This document shows positions 11,644 to 12,979 of a DNA stretch of 12,979 nt, piece after piece. A program made the position numbers and the translations under genes. Source of the DNA: Lachnospiraceae bacterium (GTDB lineage: Bacteria; Bacillota; Clostridia; Lachnospirales; Lachnospiraceae). The DNA is taken from positions 1 through 12,979 of the forward strand of contig VSNH01000105.1 in assembly GCA_009774215.1 (NCBI GenBank), given 5' to 3'. Below the pieces are notes generated by a model. The model was given only the letters and a program-made list of their open reading frames with translations. It was not told where the DNA came from and searched no databases. Numbering within the stretch: position 1 is the stretch's first letter; every line of letters begins with the position of its first letter.

Positions 11644-12678
11644 TTAGGCCAGATTCTTGATTTCCTCTTCAAAGAGTTGGGCGGAAGTCTTAAAGCCCAA
11701 AATCCCCCTTGGGTAGTTGTTTATCCAGGTTTCTATATACTCTATGTCCTTATCCTGCTTTTCCTCGAAGTCCTCCCCTTTTGGTATGTGACGGCGGATA
11801 AGGCGGTTACTATTCTCGTTTGTGCCCCTCTCCCAACTGCTATATGGATGACAATAGAAAAGAAAGGTTCGCTTTTCCCCGTCACACAAGACGGACCGTT
11901 CTAACCCCTCATAGTCCGCAAACTCCACCCCATTGTCCACGGTGATGCTTCTAAAGACTTTAGGGAACATATCCCCCCATTTCCTTTCTAGCCGGTCCAG
12001 GGCTTCCACTACGCTTGCCGCCTTTTGGTCTGGCATCTTAATGATGATTTCATCCCTGGTCTTGCGCTCCGTTAATACAAGCATACATGATTTTGTAAGG
12101 CCCTGCTTTCCCTTTACCGTGTCCATTTCCCAATGTCCAAAGGTTCCCCGGTCCTTTACTTCCTCCGGGCGGTTCTCTATGCTTTCCCCGGCGGATGCCC
12201 TTTTCTGCACCTTTACTTTCTTATTGTGCTTTTTCCTCTTCCCTTTTATCGGCAGGTCCTTATTGGTTAATTTAAGAAAGATACCATTGTCTATATATCT
12301 ATATAAAGTCCTCACACTGATAGAGGTCTTAAACTCAATCCCACTTTGGGCCGCTGCGGCCAATGCGGCTTCCGGGCTGTATTTATCATTTACAATCTTA
12401 TCCTCTATGTATTCAGCTAAAGGCATATCATTCCCTATTTTAAGACTGCGCCCTTTTCCCTGGGCGTTCCAATCATGTGTTTTTTGCCCCAAATCGCTGC
12501 TATACCTCACTTCCTCGGTATAGTCACTATTTCTATGGGTATACTCTCCCCTTTTTATTTCCCGGTATATGGTGCTTCTGTGAACGTGCAAATACGCCGC
12601 AACCTCCGGCACCTTATGGCCGGAATTAAGCATTGTTTCCATTTTTATCCTATCATTTTTAGTTAAATGCTTCCCCAT
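11644..12678 (-). CDS. IS30-family transposase
   Basis: The 344-residue protein is an IS30-type DDE transposase. An N-terminal helix-turn-helix (about residues 5-45, KVPEVAAYLHVHRSTIYREIKRG) recognises the element's ends. The catalytic core shows Asp186 in GHWEMDTVKG, Asp248 in ITVDNGVEFA and Glu288 in ERGTNENSNRLIRR, the IS30 signature. The C-terminus (WINNYPRGILGFKTSAQLFEEE) is also typical. No stop or frameshift interrupts it, so it could be active. ATG at 12678 has GGAGGG 9 bases upstream; the frame is open a further 40 codons, through the hairpin at 12702-12723, and that part is not transposase-like. Insertion copies and paste-type movement via joined ends are known for the family. Confidence 0.95.
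   Translation of the reverse strand: MGKHLTKNDRIKMETMLNSGHKVPEVAAYLHVHRSTIYREIKRGEYTHRNSDYTEEVRYSSDLGQKTHDWNAQGKGRSLKIGNDMPLAEYIEDKIVNDKYSPEAALAAAAQSGIEFKTSISVRTLYRYIDNGIFLKLTNKDLPIKGKRKKHNKKVKVQKRASAGESIENRPEEVKDRGTFGHWEMDTVKGKQGLTKSCMLVLTERKTRDEIIIKMPDQKAASVVEALDRLERKWGDMFPKVFRSITVDNGVEFADYEGLERSVLCDGEKRTFLFYCHPYSSWERGTNENSNRLIRRHIPKGEDFEEKQDKDIEYIETWINNYPRGILGFKTSAQLFEEEIKNLA
11644..12678 (-). mobile_element. IS30-family insertion sequence, ends unresolved
   Basis: The transposase marks an insertion sequence of about 1.1-1.2 kb or more. Its left end probably lies in the AT-rich stretch 11600-11643, which contains GTCAATAGTTATGCAACAAC, reminiscent of IS30-type ends. I found no matching inverted copy between 12679 and 12979, so either the right terminal repeat is too diverged to see by eye or it lies beyond the window and the edge gene is carried inside the element. 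No target duplication could be identified. Coordinates given are those of the transposase gene only. Confidence 0.6.
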
Positions 12679-12692
12679 GAAATCATCCCTCC

Positions 12693-12723
12693 AAAAGAAA
12701 CGGACACGGAAAGAATCCGTGCC
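12693..12723 (-). terminator. Terminator-like hairpin upstream of the transposase
   Basis: On the minus strand CACGGA (12721-12716) pairs with TCCGTG (12710-12705). Two more G-C pairs form across one bulged base, around a TTCTT loop. A GTTTCTTTT tail follows. It ends the edge gene's transcript and would shield the transposase from outside transcription, as many insertion sequences do. Confidence 0.6.
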
Positions 12724-12739
12724 GCCCAATGTCCTATTT

Positions 12740-12979
12740 TTATACATCCTCTTTAATCTCTTCCCGGTAAGTGATTTCAATGGTGATGCAAAACGCATCT
12801 TCTAACGAATCATAAAAATATTTGTCCCTGCCGCTGTCATACCGTACTATTTTATAATTTCCGCCGGAAACCTCCGCTTCAATCTTCTGGATAGTTCCGC
12901 TTTCTATCAGCTTTTTAACCTTTGCCCTGCTGCCTTTCTTTATTTCTCCAATACATACCTTACCCACAAAGGCTTGAAT
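12740..12979 (-). CDS. Unrecognised small protein, N-terminus beyond the window
   Basis: The frame is open from the window edge to a TAA at 12740, giving 79 visible codons. I do not recognise the family. The visible part has a basic N-terminal third (GEIKKGSRAKVKKLIESG), a middle with a likely beta-hairpin (IQKIEAEVSGGNYKIVRYDS) and an acidic C-terminus (REEIKEDV). There are no cysteine clusters (only two Cys), no membrane segment and no signal peptide. A GTG at 12967 could start it but has no clear ribosome site (GGTAAGG follows it rather than precedes it), and codons before it continue in frame, so the real start is probably outside. It lies 62 bases before the transposase ATG on the same strand and ends at the hairpin. 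It may be a host gene at the insertion site or cargo of the element. Confidence 0.6.
   Translation of the reverse strand: MQAFVGKVCIGEIKKGSRAKVKKLIESGTIQKIEAEVSGGNYKIVRYDSGRDKYFYDSLEDAFCITIEITYREEIKEDV

Noticed and set aside
11933..12523. 196-codon plus-strand frame opposite the transposase
   Set aside because: It is the complement of the conserved IS30 catalytic region; its hydrophobic look comes from reading charged codons in reverse.
1..12979. CRISPR arrays, tRNA or rRNA genes, toxin-antitoxin pairs, phage or defence systems
   Set aside because: No regularly spaced repeats, tRNA-like cloverleaf or rRNA segments, or defence-gene signatures were seen; the window is mainly housekeeping genes plus one insertion sequence.

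Overview
The window looks like a chromosomal segment of a low-to-mid GC Clostridia bacterium, probably Lachnospiraceae-like. This rests on several points: ribosome binding sites of the AGGAGG type, a Bacillus-type SOS box, ribosomal protein L27 with the Firmicutes cleavable N-terminal extension beside its protease Prp, and the gene order rplU-prp-rpmA-obgE-yhbY-nadD-yqeK-rsfS. The family assignment is an inference; nothing in the window identifies a species.

Left part (1-2685, + strand): the end of an anaerobic cobalamin (B12) operon. It holds a 5'-truncated fused CbiE/CbiT methyltransferase, cobyrinate a,c-diamide synthase CbiA, and a small eight-cysteine protein. A gene-free stretch follows (2686-2977) with two strong AT-rich inverted repeats. 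Next, on the minus strand, are a GyrI-like ligand-binding protein (2978-3616) and a short remnant of a DUF3795-type cysteine-rich gene (3710-3832).

Middle (3962-5303): a divergent SOS locus. A LysM-domain membrane protein, in the position of the Bacillus cell-division inhibitor YneA, points left; lexA points right. The LysM gene has a full-consensus promoter (TTGACA, 17 bp, TATAAT). One near-perfect SOS box lies inside its spacer and a second just downstream of the predicted start of transcription, so LexA should block it tightly. lexA has its own promoter about 70 bp further right. An AraC/GyrI-like regulator and a small DUF378 membrane protein follow on the + strand.

Right part (6901-11576, - strand): a housekeeping cluster for ribosome assembly and NAD synthesis. 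rplU-prp-rpmA starts from a clear promoter and an L21-leader-like 5' region and ends at a hairpin terminator. obgE, yhbY, nadD, yqeK and rsfS follow in the same direction and end at a strong hairpin shared with the convergent DUF378 gene. The Prp protease processes the L27 made from the next gene, so enzyme and substrate are co-transcribed.

Far right (11644-12979, - strand): an intact-looking IS30-family transposase behind a terminator-like hairpin, and an unrecognised gene cut by the window edge. Most of the window is ordinary conserved sequence. The best leads are the SOS control region with its LysM protein, the B12-linked cysteine-rich protein, the palindromic elements, and the unidentified edge gene.
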